This document shows, one piece after another, positions 44,859-54,140 of a stretch of DNA of 64,000 bases. The translations under genes and the position numbers were made by a program. Source of the DNA: Gautieria morchelliformis (taxonomy: Eukaryota; Basidiomycota; Agaricomycetes; Gomphales; Gomphaceae). The stretch covers positions 50,862 through 114,861 of the forward strand of contig WHVA01000376.1 in the NCBI GenBank assembly GCA_015179125.1. Reading direction: 5' to 3'. Positions within the stretch are counted from its first letter, which is position 1; every line of letters starts with the position of its first letter. The notes under the pieces were generated by a model that made no database searches, had not been told where the DNA came from, and was given only the letters and a program-made list of their open reading frames with translations.

Positions 44859-45059
44859 ATGCTCCGCGAGGACGCTGGCCTCATCACCCAAGCGGATACC
44901 GCCGCTAGTGGTGAGGCCGACCAGCCTCACCCAATCACCACCGATGACGCGGAGGTGCCCCCGGAGGAGTCACGTGCTCCACCGGCCCCGTACGACGACG
45001 ACGTCATCGTATCGGCCACTCTAGAGGACTCCATTATGGATGACCTCTATGAGTCGTAG
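44859..45059 (+). CDS. Gypsy-1 extra 3' ORF D, short acidic tail
   Basis: 66 residues, very acidic (PPAPYDDDVIVSATLEDSIMDDLYES), ending 34 bases before the 3' LTR. It may be the C-terminus of the ORF B/C product after a lost frame, since the bases between 44760 and 44859 also read in an open, Pro-rich way. Function unknown. Confidence 0.35.
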   Translation: MLREDAGLITQADTAASGEADQPHPITTDDAEVPPEESRAPPAPYDDDVIVSATLEDSIMDDLYES

Positions 45060-45080
45060 TTGACCCCTATAGTTGTCTAT

Positions 45081-45092
45081 AGAGGGGGAGGG
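45081..45092 (+). promoter_or_regulatory. polypurine tract of Gypsy-1
   Basis: AGAGGGGGAGGG directly abuts the 3' LTR, the expected primer site for plus-strand DNA synthesis. Confidence 0.8.
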
Positions 45093-45307
45093 TGTAAATA
45101 ACCTATGTATCTACATGTACAATAGTTATTACATAATCCCAGTGGGCCCCTTAGGGACCCACTGTATAGTTTATGCGCGGGAACCGGCCAGCAGTTCCCA
45201 TCGCATCTTACTCGTACCTGTCACTACGTAGCATTCAGAATACCACTCATTGGTCAAGTTCTGCAGTGCCCTTGTGATACAAGGTCCTAAGATCAACATC
45301 CTTTACA
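45093..45307 (+). repeat. 3' LTR of Gypsy-1
   Basis: 215 bases, same ends as the 5' LTR, five substitutions between them by hand count. It is followed by the AGAAG duplication at 45308-45312. Confidence 0.9.
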
Positions 45308-46206
45308 AGAAGGCTCAAAAACGATGATCACAGTGAGGTCAAGTTTGCACAAGATGGATGACATATGATAATTGAACTGGAGAATATACATGCGAATGTA
45401 AACTACTTATATTGAATGCTCGTAAGGCGTCAGCGAATAGGAAAGAGGCCGTCGTGAGTCAGGGTTGGATAGGGGTGCGCAGTTATGATACTAAGTAGAT
45501 GGAATAAACATACAATAGAGTGAGGGAAGAGTGCGAACATGAAACGACGGAGAGTAAAGGTGGCGAAGGCACTCATGCACAAAACCATGTCTTGGGACCC
45601 GCATACATGCTACCCTGCATGGACTCTTTGTCTACTGGGTTGATCCCGCACAACCTATGGAAAGGACGTCCTGCGAACACACTTTGGCCATATGAACACC
45701 CAAAGGAGTTGGATTAAGAAGATGATGGGGTTAGTGATGAACCATCATGCCAGGTAAATGGTATCGATCGTATTTGATGGCATGCCTGCTGGCTAAATGT
45801 GCAAGCAGCGAATAGTGGTTTGGAGAAATGCAAGGAAGGGTGAATGGAGATGACATAGGGGAGAAGTGGTTGAAGTGGAGGGCAAAGCCGAGCGAACAAG
45901 GGGGAAGAGTGGCGAAAGGGGAAATGGGGATAACAAGGTCCAGGAAATACACAAGTCATGACAGTCCGATCATAGGAACACCATCAAAAGAGGGTTGAGC
46001 AGAGGAGGTGATAGGCCCAGTGATGACTGCCAAGTCAGTTCAGGGACGTCGATCGTGCTTCGACAGCGTGGCCATGGTAAATGGCACGAACGGTGAGGAT
46101 TGGTTGCCAAACACGGCAAGGGCGATCGGAAGAAACACGAAGGTGGAGTGAGAAATGGGAGAACAGAGCATCTGAGTATGGGAAATAAACACGTCATGAC
46201 AGATAG

Positions 46207-46669
46207 TTAATTGAGCAGACCCTGGTGCAAGATGTCAAGAAGCACATTTGAGGTGCGCTCCTGCATATTGATGACCCGGTCTTGACGAGCTAAGAGCATT
46301 GTGTGGAATTCCCTTAATTCTTCGTCCTTCTTGGCCTCCCTTTCCTCCTTCCTTGCATCTTGCTCATCACTCTTCTCCATAAGGTGCACCATCCTCGATG
46401 TCTCCTTGGACAAATTTGTGCGGCTCACGCTCATCAGACGTGTCCGTTTCGACGCGGTTGACCAGGAATCGGGAGGGGTGTTGCTAGGCCCACTGTCATT
46501 CTCCTTCCCACTCTCTGAATCAGAAGATGAGGACGGGCATGACTGTTTATTGCGGTCTTGGTGACCGGTCATCATCCCGAGCCGCATGGTCTCCCCGGCC
46601 TCTCGGGATGCATTCTGGACCTGGGACATGTGAGTCCTATAATATATTGATCACCATCACACTTACCTC
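46207..46669 (-). pseudogene. Harbinger second ORF (probable Myb/SANT-like partner), C-terminal part
   Basis: An open stretch 46207-46629 encodes SKRTRLMSVSRTNLSKETSRMVHLMEK, then a charged helix (DARKEEREAKKDEELREFHTMLLARQDRVINMQER) and ends ILHQGLLN. Basic and helical C-termini of this kind close the Myb/SANT-like ORF of fungal PIF/Harbinger elements; the DNA-binding N-terminal domain itself is missing, so the call is partly from context. A possible donor GAG/GTAAGT touches the Copia LTR at 46669, which suggests that the upstream exons lay where Copia now is. The orientation is convergent with the transposase. Confidence 0.45.
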
Positions 46670-47157
46670 TGTTGGGTGCATTTATGCTCCTGCACCAAAA
46701 TCAAGCATAATATATTCAATTTATTGTGTGGTGTTTCAATATTTTCTCATACTGTTCTTGTACCATGCATCCATTTCTCTGCTTATTTTCGAAATTTTCT
46801 AGTCACTCTCTATCTCTCCATTTCATTCTGTTATTTCTATTTTCACAGGCGGCTGCACCCAGCGGAGTTTGAAATGACTTCGACGCGCGAGCCCTTGGGC
46901 GCTAAAGGTCCGGGTGCAAGTATATGCCTTCTGAGACAGGATTACACTCCTCTCTCAGTGACAATAAATTCACTGAGAGAGGCGAGTAGTATCTTTCATA
47001 TTTACATAGCATGTTGACTGAAAATCATGTAGTGTATTTGATTTTAGGTATTGTATTAATACATCAGTGACAATAAATTCACTGAGAGAGTGTATTTGAT
47101 TTTAGCTTTCTAAGAACTCTACCGAACCTTCCCTGCCATAGCCCCTAGTTGCTAACA
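46670..47157 (+). repeat. 5' LTR of Copia, with two hairpin repeats
   Basis: 488 bases. It contains CTCTCAGTGA-caataaat-TCACTGAGAG (46952-46979), a 10-base-stem hairpin, and a second copy of its core TCAGTGA...TCACTGA at 47064-47085. Both also occur in the 3' LTR. Confidence 0.9.
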
Positions 47158-47158
47158 A

Positions 47159-47171
47159 GGGTTATGGGCCC
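47159..47171 (+). promoter_or_regulatory. Copia primer-binding site matching the initiator tRNA-Met anticodon arm
   Basis: GGGTTATGGGCCC begins 1 base after the LTR and is the complement of GGGCCCATAACCC, the anticodon stem-loop of eukaryotic initiator tRNA-Met. Drosophila copia and relatives prime from an internal fragment of this tRNA. The host's own tRNA sequence is not in the window. Confidence 0.7.
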
Positions 47172-48834
47172 CGCAGACACTTCGCAGAAACTTTTGGGTG
47201 TGGAGAAGCTTGCAACAGATGGAAGTAATTGGCCTCTGTGGCGAGCTACTCTCACAAGTTATTTTGAGTCCAAAAATCTACTCAGGCATATAGAAGGGAG
47301 AGCCATTCGACCTCCTGATCCTCCAGTCATGCCCCCAGGCCATATTCTCACAGAAGCTGAGGAAACTCAGATTGAGAAGGCTGAGGAGAAGCTGGAGAAG
47401 TATCTTGCCAGAGAAGGACAGGCCAAAACCCAAATAATCGTCTCAGTGTCAGAGTCACTAGCTCTGATGCTACAGAAGAGACATACAGCAAAAGAAGTCT
47501 GGGATGCATTGGTCAATGAGATGACCAAAAAGCCCAAGATGGTCCTCACCAACCTACAGAGACAGCTTCGCAGTATGAGGTGTCCTGAGGATGGAGACTT
47601 GAGAGATCACTTGGACAAGGCCCAAGACCTCTATGCTCGTCTCAATGAGATGGGAGCCAGAATTTCTGAAGGAGAGTTCACCGACATTATCCTTGCATCA
47701 CTTCCACCCTCCTATGAGGCAGTTATGAATGCCCTTACCACGTCGCTCGAAGAATGTGGAATGCCCTTAGTGCCTGATGATATTATCAGAGTACTAAAGG
47801 CTCAATACGACAGGAGAAAGACTCTCAATATTTCACAAGAAGAGCAGGCATTTATTGGTTCATCTACGAAAGGGCAGAAGGGCCGGAAAGACCCGAAGGT
47901 GTCTACATGCACTAATTGCCACAAGCCTGGACATGCTATCGAGAGTTGCTGGGCTAAAGGAGGTGGTAAAGAAGGCCAGGGGCCACGTCAGAAGAAGAAA
48001 GCAAAAGCCAAAAAGAAGAAGGGCAAAGCCAAGGCGAATGTTGCCGAAGAAGTGTCCTCTGAGGAGGATGAGAGTGGCAGTCCAGCCGCTTTCACCAACT
48101 TCGACTGCTCTAATTTGAGTAGTTTATCTCTGGACACTGTTGTTATTCTCGACACTGGAACGACCGCACATATGACCCCTCACAAGAATTTATTGAGGGA
48201 TTACAGTCCATTCTCACAGCCGCGCACAATTCGTGCAGCCAACAAAGGCACTTTTGATGCCTTCGGTTCAGGCTCACTCGTGCTATCTAACAAGGTTGGA
48301 GATAAGACTGTGAACATTACATTGAAGGATACGTTCTACGCGCCAAAAATGGCTGTTACCCTCATCTCGATCGGCCGGTGCGATGATGCAGGCTATAACA
48401 CACAAATAGCTGATCAGAAATGCACAATATCCAATCGTAAAGGCAGGATATTGATGCAAGCACCGAAGCTGAATGGCTTATATCGATTTGATTTACAACA
48501 CACAAGTGCCGAAGCGCATGTATGCGCATCAGCCATGGAAATACATCAAAAAATGGGGCACATTTCACAAAAGTCCCTACAGCACTTGCTCAACCGTGGC
48601 ATGATATTAGGCATTGAATTGAGCTCAAAAGGTGACAAGGTTGTTTGCGATGCGTGCATTCAGGCGAAGATTGCACGTAAATCACTTCCTCAGGAACCCA
48701 GAAGCCGATCATCAAAATTCGGTGACAGAATTTATTCTGATGTCTGGGGACCAGCGAGACACTCCACAATTGACAAGAAATCCTATTATGTGTCTTTCAT
48801 TGACGACTACTCAAGGAATCGGTTATCTATTTGA
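47164..48834 (+). pseudogene. Copia gag-protease-integrase N-terminal ORF
   Basis: Open from MGPADTSQKLLGVEKL (the ATG lies inside the primer-binding site). Gag (UBN2-like) shows GSNWPLWRATLTSYFES and LTNLQRQLRSMRCPE. A CCHC knuckle CTNCHKPGHAIESC, a Lys-rich run, protease VVILDTGTTAHMTPH (DTG), pre-integrase EIHQKMGHISQKSLQHLL...VVCDACIQAK, and the first integrase Asp region (IYSDVWGPARH) follow. It stops in YSRNRLSI at 48834 because of a frame change; the next frame resumes at IYLMANKSEAFSKY. Confidence 0.85.
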
Positions 48835-50136
48835 TGGCAAACAAATCGGAAGCATTTTCAAAATACAAACTCTACGAGGCCTTGATGCTTCGACAGAGGA
48901 ACGTGCACATCAAAGCACTTGTTTCCGACAGAGGGGGCGAATACACAAGCTCAGAATTTGAACAGCATTTAGCCAAGCAAGGCACGAAGCATCGGTTAAC
49001 CGTACACGACACCCCAGAGTCGAATGGTGTTGCTGAACGTTTAAACCGAACTCTAGTTGAAAGAGCTCGTGCCATGCTATTGGAATCAAGTCTTCCTAAG
49101 ACTCTATGGGGGCATGCAATTTTGCACGCCAACTATCTTAGGAATCGGACGCATACAAGAGCTTTGCCAGACAAAACCCCTTTTAAATGATCCATCACGA
49201 GAAACCGAACCTGAAGACATACACGTGTGGGGAATTGAAGTCTACGTTAAAGTCAAAGAGGGAAACAAACTAGCAGCCCGTGCCAAAAGAGCTCGGTGGA
49301 TAGGAATCTCTGGACAGAGCCATGGTCACTGCATCTACTGGCCTGACTCTCAGAAGGTTTCTGTCGAGCGGAATGTTATATTTGACTCAGAGATGAAGGG
49401 GGGCAAAGCTCCAATCATTTCTATTGAAGAGTCACAGCTACCTACGTCCAGAAAAATGATACAGGCCATCTCGGCGCCAGCACCTATGCCTATCGCTTAG
49501 TCAGCGAGAGGCAAAGATCGAGGAAATTGATGATGATGAACCAGAGGAACGTCTGAAAGAGCTGCAACCCAGTCAGACTGTTGATGTCAGACCTAAAGAA
49601 GCTGCTCCAACAAGGAGAAGCGAAAGGATCCGTCAGCAACAGGTGCAGCCGGCCCCAAGTGGTCCCGTAACAAGATCTCAAGCTAAGAGACATGCTGGTG
49701 CAGATATCACTACACTAGCTTACGAGGACATTGAGGACCATCAAGACAAATTATTCGAACAAGATTTATCCTCTGTCACTGACGGCATCAGTGATTATAA
49801 CCTTGCCATCAGTACACTTTCGACCTCCGATCAAAACAAAGATAATGTGCTGCCGGATTTAATCAGACCGAGCCTAGCAATGCAGATGAAGCCTTAAATG
49901 ATCCTATGTGGAAAGCATCGATGGATAAAGAGTATAAGGTGCTACTCGACAAAGGTGTATGGGAAGTGGTTAAACCACCTCCTGGGGCAAATATTGTCGG
50001 AAATAGATGGGTATTCCTCTGGAAACGCAATCCAGAAGGTGAACCCATACACCTAGATCGAGGATGGTCGCCCAAGGCTTTACACAAAGTTTTGGAGTCG
50101 ACTACAATGAAACCTATGCACCTGTTGCTCGGATGA
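48833..50136 (+). pseudogene. Copia integrase C-terminal and linker region
   Basis: The frame from MANKSEAFSKYKL has KALVSDRGGEYTSSEF (second Asp) and TPESNGVAERLNRTLVERARAML (Glu), so integrase residues are intact. Frame breaks near 49190 and a TAG at 49498-49500 separate EDIHVWGIEVYVKVKEGNKLAARAKRARWIG and the linker. The start of RT (WKASMDKEYKVLLDKGVWEVVKPP) lies in 49906-50090. Confidence 0.75.
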
Positions 50137-51407
50137 CTTCCTTACGGATTATATGTGCCATTGCTGCCAGGAACAACTGGCCTATTCACCAAATGGATGT
50201 GGACAGTGCGTATTTGAATGCTACACTGCCAGAACCTATTTACATGAGACAGCCGTATGGATATGAGACCGGAGACAAAGATGATGTCCTCCTGCTGAAG
50301 AAAGCACTTTACGGCCTCAAACAATCTGGAAGGGAATGGTACAAACGTCTGAGTGGTGAATTTCTCAAGTTAGGATTCACTAAATCAGCTTCGGATGGAG
50401 CTGTATTTTGCAGACGTGGACCGAGAGGGCATGCGATTATTGCAACGGCAGTAGACGACCTCACTATCACAGCTGAGAGTCAACCAATCCTCGATGGGGT
50501 AAAGCATGATCTTGCCCAGATCTTCAGTATGAAAGATCTAGGCGAGATTCACTGGCTTTTGAACCTCAAAATCGAAAGAGATTGGAATAACAAATCGATT
50601 GCAATATCACAAGCCACATACATCCAGAAAATCATCAAAAAATTCAATCTGGATGATGCCAAAACATTTTCCACGCCTCTCGACCCAGCCGTTAAATTAT
50701 CCAGGGACCAATGCCCTTCCACAGATGAAGACAAACAGAAGATGTCAAGAATTCCATACAGACAAGCGATAGGATCATTGATGTGGGCAGCAGTAGCCAC
50801 TCGACCGGACATTGCGTTCGCAGTGTCATTACTTTCTCAATTCCTCGAAAACCCAGGTCCAACACATTGGCATGCAGTCAAACGTGTCTTTAAATATCTA
50901 AAAGGCACGATGGACTACAAATTGACACTTGGGAAAAATCGAGACGGCCTCATTGGGTATTCAGATGCGGATTGGGCTTCTCAAGAGCACAGGCACTCAT
51001 ACTCGGCTTATATTTTTCAGATTGATGGAGGGACAGTATCATGGAGTTGTCAAAAACAATCCATAGTAGCCCTATCATCAACTGAAGCCGAATTCGTTGC
51101 TCTGACTCATGCGAGCAAAGAAGCCTTATGGATGCGCCACTTTATTTCTGAAGTATTCCAACCGCTGAATTGTCCCATCAAACTTTATTCAGACAATCAA
51201 TCAGCCATTGCCATTGTCTATGGCACTCAACAACACACGAGGACCAAGCATTTCGACATTAGATTATATTTCATCCGAGATATAGTCGAAGATGAAGAAA
51301 TTAAGCTTGTGTACCTACCAACGGAACACATGCTAGCCGATCTTCTCACTAAAGGACTTCCTAGTCCTAGAGTGAGAATCCTCAACAAGAGAATCGGAAT
51401 ATATTAA
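50064..51407 (+). pseudogene. Copia reverse transcriptase and RNase H
   Basis: A 447-residue open frame. RT motifs: FGVDYNETYAPVARMTSLR, QMDVDSAYLNATL, LLLKKALYGLKQSGREWY and ATAVDDLTITAESQ, the last being the catalytic DD in the AVDD form common in fungal Copia. RNase H: GLIGYSDADWASQEHRHSYSA, VALSSTEAEFVALTHASKEALW, IKLYSDNQSAIAI and RTKHFDIRLYFIRD. It ends 13 bases before the polypurine tract. Confidence 0.9.
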
Positions 51408-51410
51408 GCT

Positions 51411-51420
51411 TGAGGGGGCG
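51411..51420 (+). promoter_or_regulatory. polypurine tract of Copia
   Basis: TGAGGGGGCG immediately before the 3' LTR at 51421. Confidence 0.7.
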
Positions 51421-51908
51421 TGTTGGGTGCATTTATGCTCCTGCACCAAAATCAAGCATAATATATTCAATTTATTGTGTGGTGTTTCAATATTTTCTCA
51501 TACTGTTCTTGTACCATGCATCCATTTCTCTGCTTATTTTCGAAATTTTCTAGTCACTCTCTATCTCTCCATTTCATTCTGTTATTTCTACTTTCGCAGG
51601 CGGCTGCACCCAGCGGAGTTTGAAACGACTTCGACGCGCGAGCCCTTGGGCGCTAAAGGGCCGGGTGCAAGTATATGCCTTCTGAGACAGGATTACACTC
51701 CTCTCTCAGTGACAATAAATTCACTGAGAGAGGCGAGTAGTATTCTTCATATTTACATAGCATGTTGACTGAAAATCATGTAGTATATTTGATTCTAGGT
51801 ACTGTATTAATATATCAGTGACAATAAATTCACTGAGAGAGTATATTTGATTCTAGCTTTCTAAGAACTCTACCGAACCTTCCCTGCCATAGCCCCTAGT
51901 TGCTAACA
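51421..51908 (+). repeat. 3' LTR of Copia
   Basis: 488 bases; carries the same two hairpin repeats as the 5' LTR. It is followed directly by Gypsy-2 integrase/chromodomain sequence. Confidence 0.9.
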
Positions 51909-53982
51909 GTTACGTCGCCCAGGGTCCAGCGGACCTGGAACTCCAGGTCCATCAAGTTTATCCATCGATGTGCGATAATGTCGTCGACGAGCCACTCCTC
52001 GTCGTTATTTGCTCCAAAGTCATAGAATGACTTGGCCTCAGGACGAGGGAACAGTTCATCATTGTTAGCCTCGTATCGGCGTACAAGGCTTGAATGGAAG
52101 ACCGGTGATATACAATGGCTTTTCAGCTCATCAGGGAGTTCAAGGGTCACCGTCGAGGCGCCATTATGTGCCTCGACGACACGGTATGGTCCAATGTACC
52201 AGGGCACGAGTTTTCTGGCTCTTCCTTTCGGCAGAGTCAGGTTTTGGGTCAACAGGTATACGCAGTCATTGGCCGCATACCTGTCACTCGCCATATGTTT
52301 CTTGTTTCGCATGAAATGTTTGCATCACTCCATGCTCGATGATTGCATTGTGCGCCGCCATCAGGTTCCACCTGGCCTGATGTGCAAATCGGGCTACCCC
52401 TTTAAACAGGGTGTCCGTGGTTATGGGCAAGTCTATCCGCGGCATATAGCCGTGGTTCAGCTCAAAGGGCGCAAACCCTGTGGTTGCGCTGACATTGCTG
52501 TTGAGGGCAACCCCGACCATTGGGCATTTCAGTGCCCAATCCTTCTGGTTGTCCCTGACTACCACACGCAATATCTGTCTGATTGAGCGGTTTGCGCGCT
52601 CGGTCGCTCCATCCATTTGGGGATGGAAGGCACTCAACATGAGGAGCTGTAGTTCATGCCAGAATATAGACGTGAACTTTGAGTCTCTATCTCAGATGAT
52701 GGAGTCTGGGACTCCATGGAGTCGGACGACTTCTTTCAGAAACAGCCAGGCTACTCCCTTGGCTGACACGCTCGTCATTGTTGGGACGAGGTGGACGTGC
52801 GATGTTAGTCGGTCGATGACTACCCTCAGGTAGTCACAGTCGTTTGATTTGGGCAGGGGCCCCATAAAGTCGATGCCAATCGACTGCCATGGCCTATCCA
52901 GGATGGGTAGGCTGTGTAGCAAACCCTTGGGCCGTTGTGGCCCAGTTTTCGTCATCTGGCACTTCACACACGATGTGCAGAATGACTTGATGTTCAGGCT
53001 CAGGGCTGTCCACGAGTCCAGGTTCAACCTGTGATTTTAACCTGCAGATCCAACTCCCACAAGTCCAGGTGACCCGGTGCCTAAAAACCTGCCAAGTCCA
53101 GGTTTGGCCTTTGGAATTCCGCAGGTGACTCGCAGACCTGCAAGCCTTAAATGCCAAGAATTCATGTCATTTACATGTCATTCAACTACTATTACTTCAT
53201 TCTGCACAACAGCCTTCTTGACATGCTTACTCTTATCATGCAGCAACTCTACAACACATTCCTCAGGAACAAGTCCTTTATATGACAGCCATGTGCTGAG
53301 TATGGTCCCGGCACGTGTCAACTCTTCCTTCAGAGAGTGACACATCCGTGATACAGTCAGTTGGCCCTGACTGAATGCACATTTGACATCTGTGGATGGT
53401 GCTAGAGGAGCATGGTCAAAATAGGATGTAAGGATGTGTGAAATAGCTCACCCCCATCCCCACAGGAGGAGACGTGTCATGCACTCGCACGGGGTGAGTC
53501 AGCTTGGAATAATCTAGCAAGTCACTGCAAGTCACCCGCAGGGTTAACCTGCGGGTCCAAGCCAACCTGCAGAAAAACTCAGGTCAAGTCCAGGTTCCAC
53601 TTCTGGAAGCTGGCAAACCTGCGAGTCCAAGTCCAGGTAACCTGCAGGTTGACTCGTGGACAGCCCTGTCCAGGCTCATGCCCGGCCACCAGTATGACCT
53701 TCGAACATAGTTTGATGTCTTCAGATGGCCATAGTGACTGACTATCTGGTGTGCTCGATCGATGATGATTTCGATCAGCCTCCTTCCCCCCTGAAGAACA
53801 GATCGGGGGACGGCGATGACGTCTCTCTTGAGCTGATTCTTTGTCCAGATCAGCCCGTCCTGGATACCAAATCTCGGGTGTGCGTCCAGGTGCTCCATGA
53901 TCTTTGAGAACATGGGGTCCTTATGGTACACATCTCGCAAGACCTTGGACAGGTCTACGCCCTGCTCAACAGTCCGGCGCAA
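51909..53982 (-). pseudogene. Gypsy-2 integrase and partial chromodomain
   Basis: Pieces 53677-53982 (H2C2 region AHQIVSHYGHLKTSNYVRRSYWWPGM), 52692-52999 (CTSCVKCQMTKTGPQRPKGLL, GIDFMGPLPKSNDCDY with first Asp intact, VVIDRLTSHVHLV), 52284-52640 (HPQMDGATERANRSIRQILR, ATTGFAPFELNHGYMPR) and 51909-52312 (DRYAANDCVYLLTQNLTLPKGRARKLVPWYIGPYRVVEA, then DEEWLVDDIIAHRW, start at DRYA). The last piece holds the integrase tail that Gypsy-1 lost to the minisatellite. The hAT derivative splits the zinc region from the core. Confidence 0.82.
53001..53668 (-). mobile_element. hAT-derived non-autonomous element, 18-base inverted repeats
   Basis: Ends CAGGGCTGTCCACGAGTC...GACTCGTGGACAGCCCTG, a perfect 18-base inverted repeat. 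It is flanked by 8-base duplications TTCAGGCT (52993-53000) and TCCAGGCT (53669-53676) with one mismatch. Subterminal regions repeat AACCTGC, CAGGT and GTCCAGGT many times. The middle on the minus strand reads ELTRAGTILSTWLSYKGLVPEECVVELLHD (from ELT), the tail of a hAT dimerisation domain. The 8-base duplication plus this residue confirms hAT; it lacks the catalytic part, so it needs a helper. Confidence 0.9.
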
Positions 53983-54140
53983 AGGTGCGCCATCGTTGCC
54001 TGTGGCGATGACTCAGACATCATCGTCGTCGTCATCGCATGATGTGGCGCCATTCGGGGGCTTTTGTGAGCCCTCGTTTAAGGTGGCGGATTCTAATATT
54101 GGCACCTCCATCTTTTCAGCAAGGCAGTTAGACCCTCTCG

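Larger units (their letters stand above)
35971..45307 (+). mobile_element. Gypsy-1, a chromodomain Ty3/Gypsy retrotransposon (9.3 kb)
   Basis: Flanked by two 215-base LTRs (35971-36185, 45093-45307) with a 5-base target duplication AGAAG (35966-35970, 45308-45312). Order gag, protease, RT, RNase H, integrase, chromodomain, then an extra ORF block and a polypurine tract. That order defines a chromovirus of Ty3/Gypsy. Stops and frameshifts break all domains, so the copy is dead. The two LTRs differ at five positions by my count, most of them transitions at CpG. Confidence 0.92.
35588..46201. mobile_element. element X1 (TGTCA...TGACA, 5-base duplication), split by Gypsy-1
   Basis: Left part 35588-35970 starts TGTCAAGATTGG; right part 45313-46201 ends CACGTCATGACA. 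The bases GATAG occur directly outside both ends (35583-35587 and 46202-46206). TG...CA ends plus a 5-base duplication are the marks of an LTR insertion, so X1 is best read as a solo LTR of about 1.27 kb once Gypsy-1 is removed. A non-autonomous inverted-repeat transposon cannot be excluded. It has no coding capacity that I recognise. It shares sequence along its length with X2 (58145-59735) in the same orientation. Confidence 0.72.
34225..46669. mobile_element. degenerate PIF/Harbinger DNA transposon, interrupted by X1 and Gypsy-1
   Basis: The transposase exons (34225-35455, plus) and a convergent second ORF (46207-46629, minus) flank element X1. Removing X1 with one copy of its GATAG duplication rejoins 35587 to 46207 without a gap. 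Harbinger elements usually carry a DDE transposase and a separate Myb/SANT-like protein, and the convergent layout fits. The right side is lost at the Copia LTR (46670). Terminal inverted repeats and the 3-base target duplication were not found; the left end probably lies within 34000-34200. Confidence 0.62.
46670..51908 (+). mobile_element. Copia (Ty1/Copia) retrotransposon with mismatched flanks
   Basis: Two 488-base LTRs (46670-47157 and 51421-51908), both TGTTGGGTGC...TAGTTGCTAACA, surround gag, protease, integrase, RT and RNase H in Copia order. The base after each LTR differs: ACCTC before the 5' LTR, GTTAC after the 3' LTR, so no target duplication. The left neighbour is Harbinger and the right neighbour is the interior of Gypsy-2. 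LTRs differ at 12 positions by hand count. Coding is broken by frame changes near 48820, 49190, 49500 and 50090. Confidence 0.9.

Noticed and set aside
35588-46201. X1 as an inverted-repeat DNA transposon
   Set aside because: The inverted match at the ends is short and imperfect (TGTCA-GATT), while TG...CA ends with 5-base duplications fit an LTR better. Not fully excluded.
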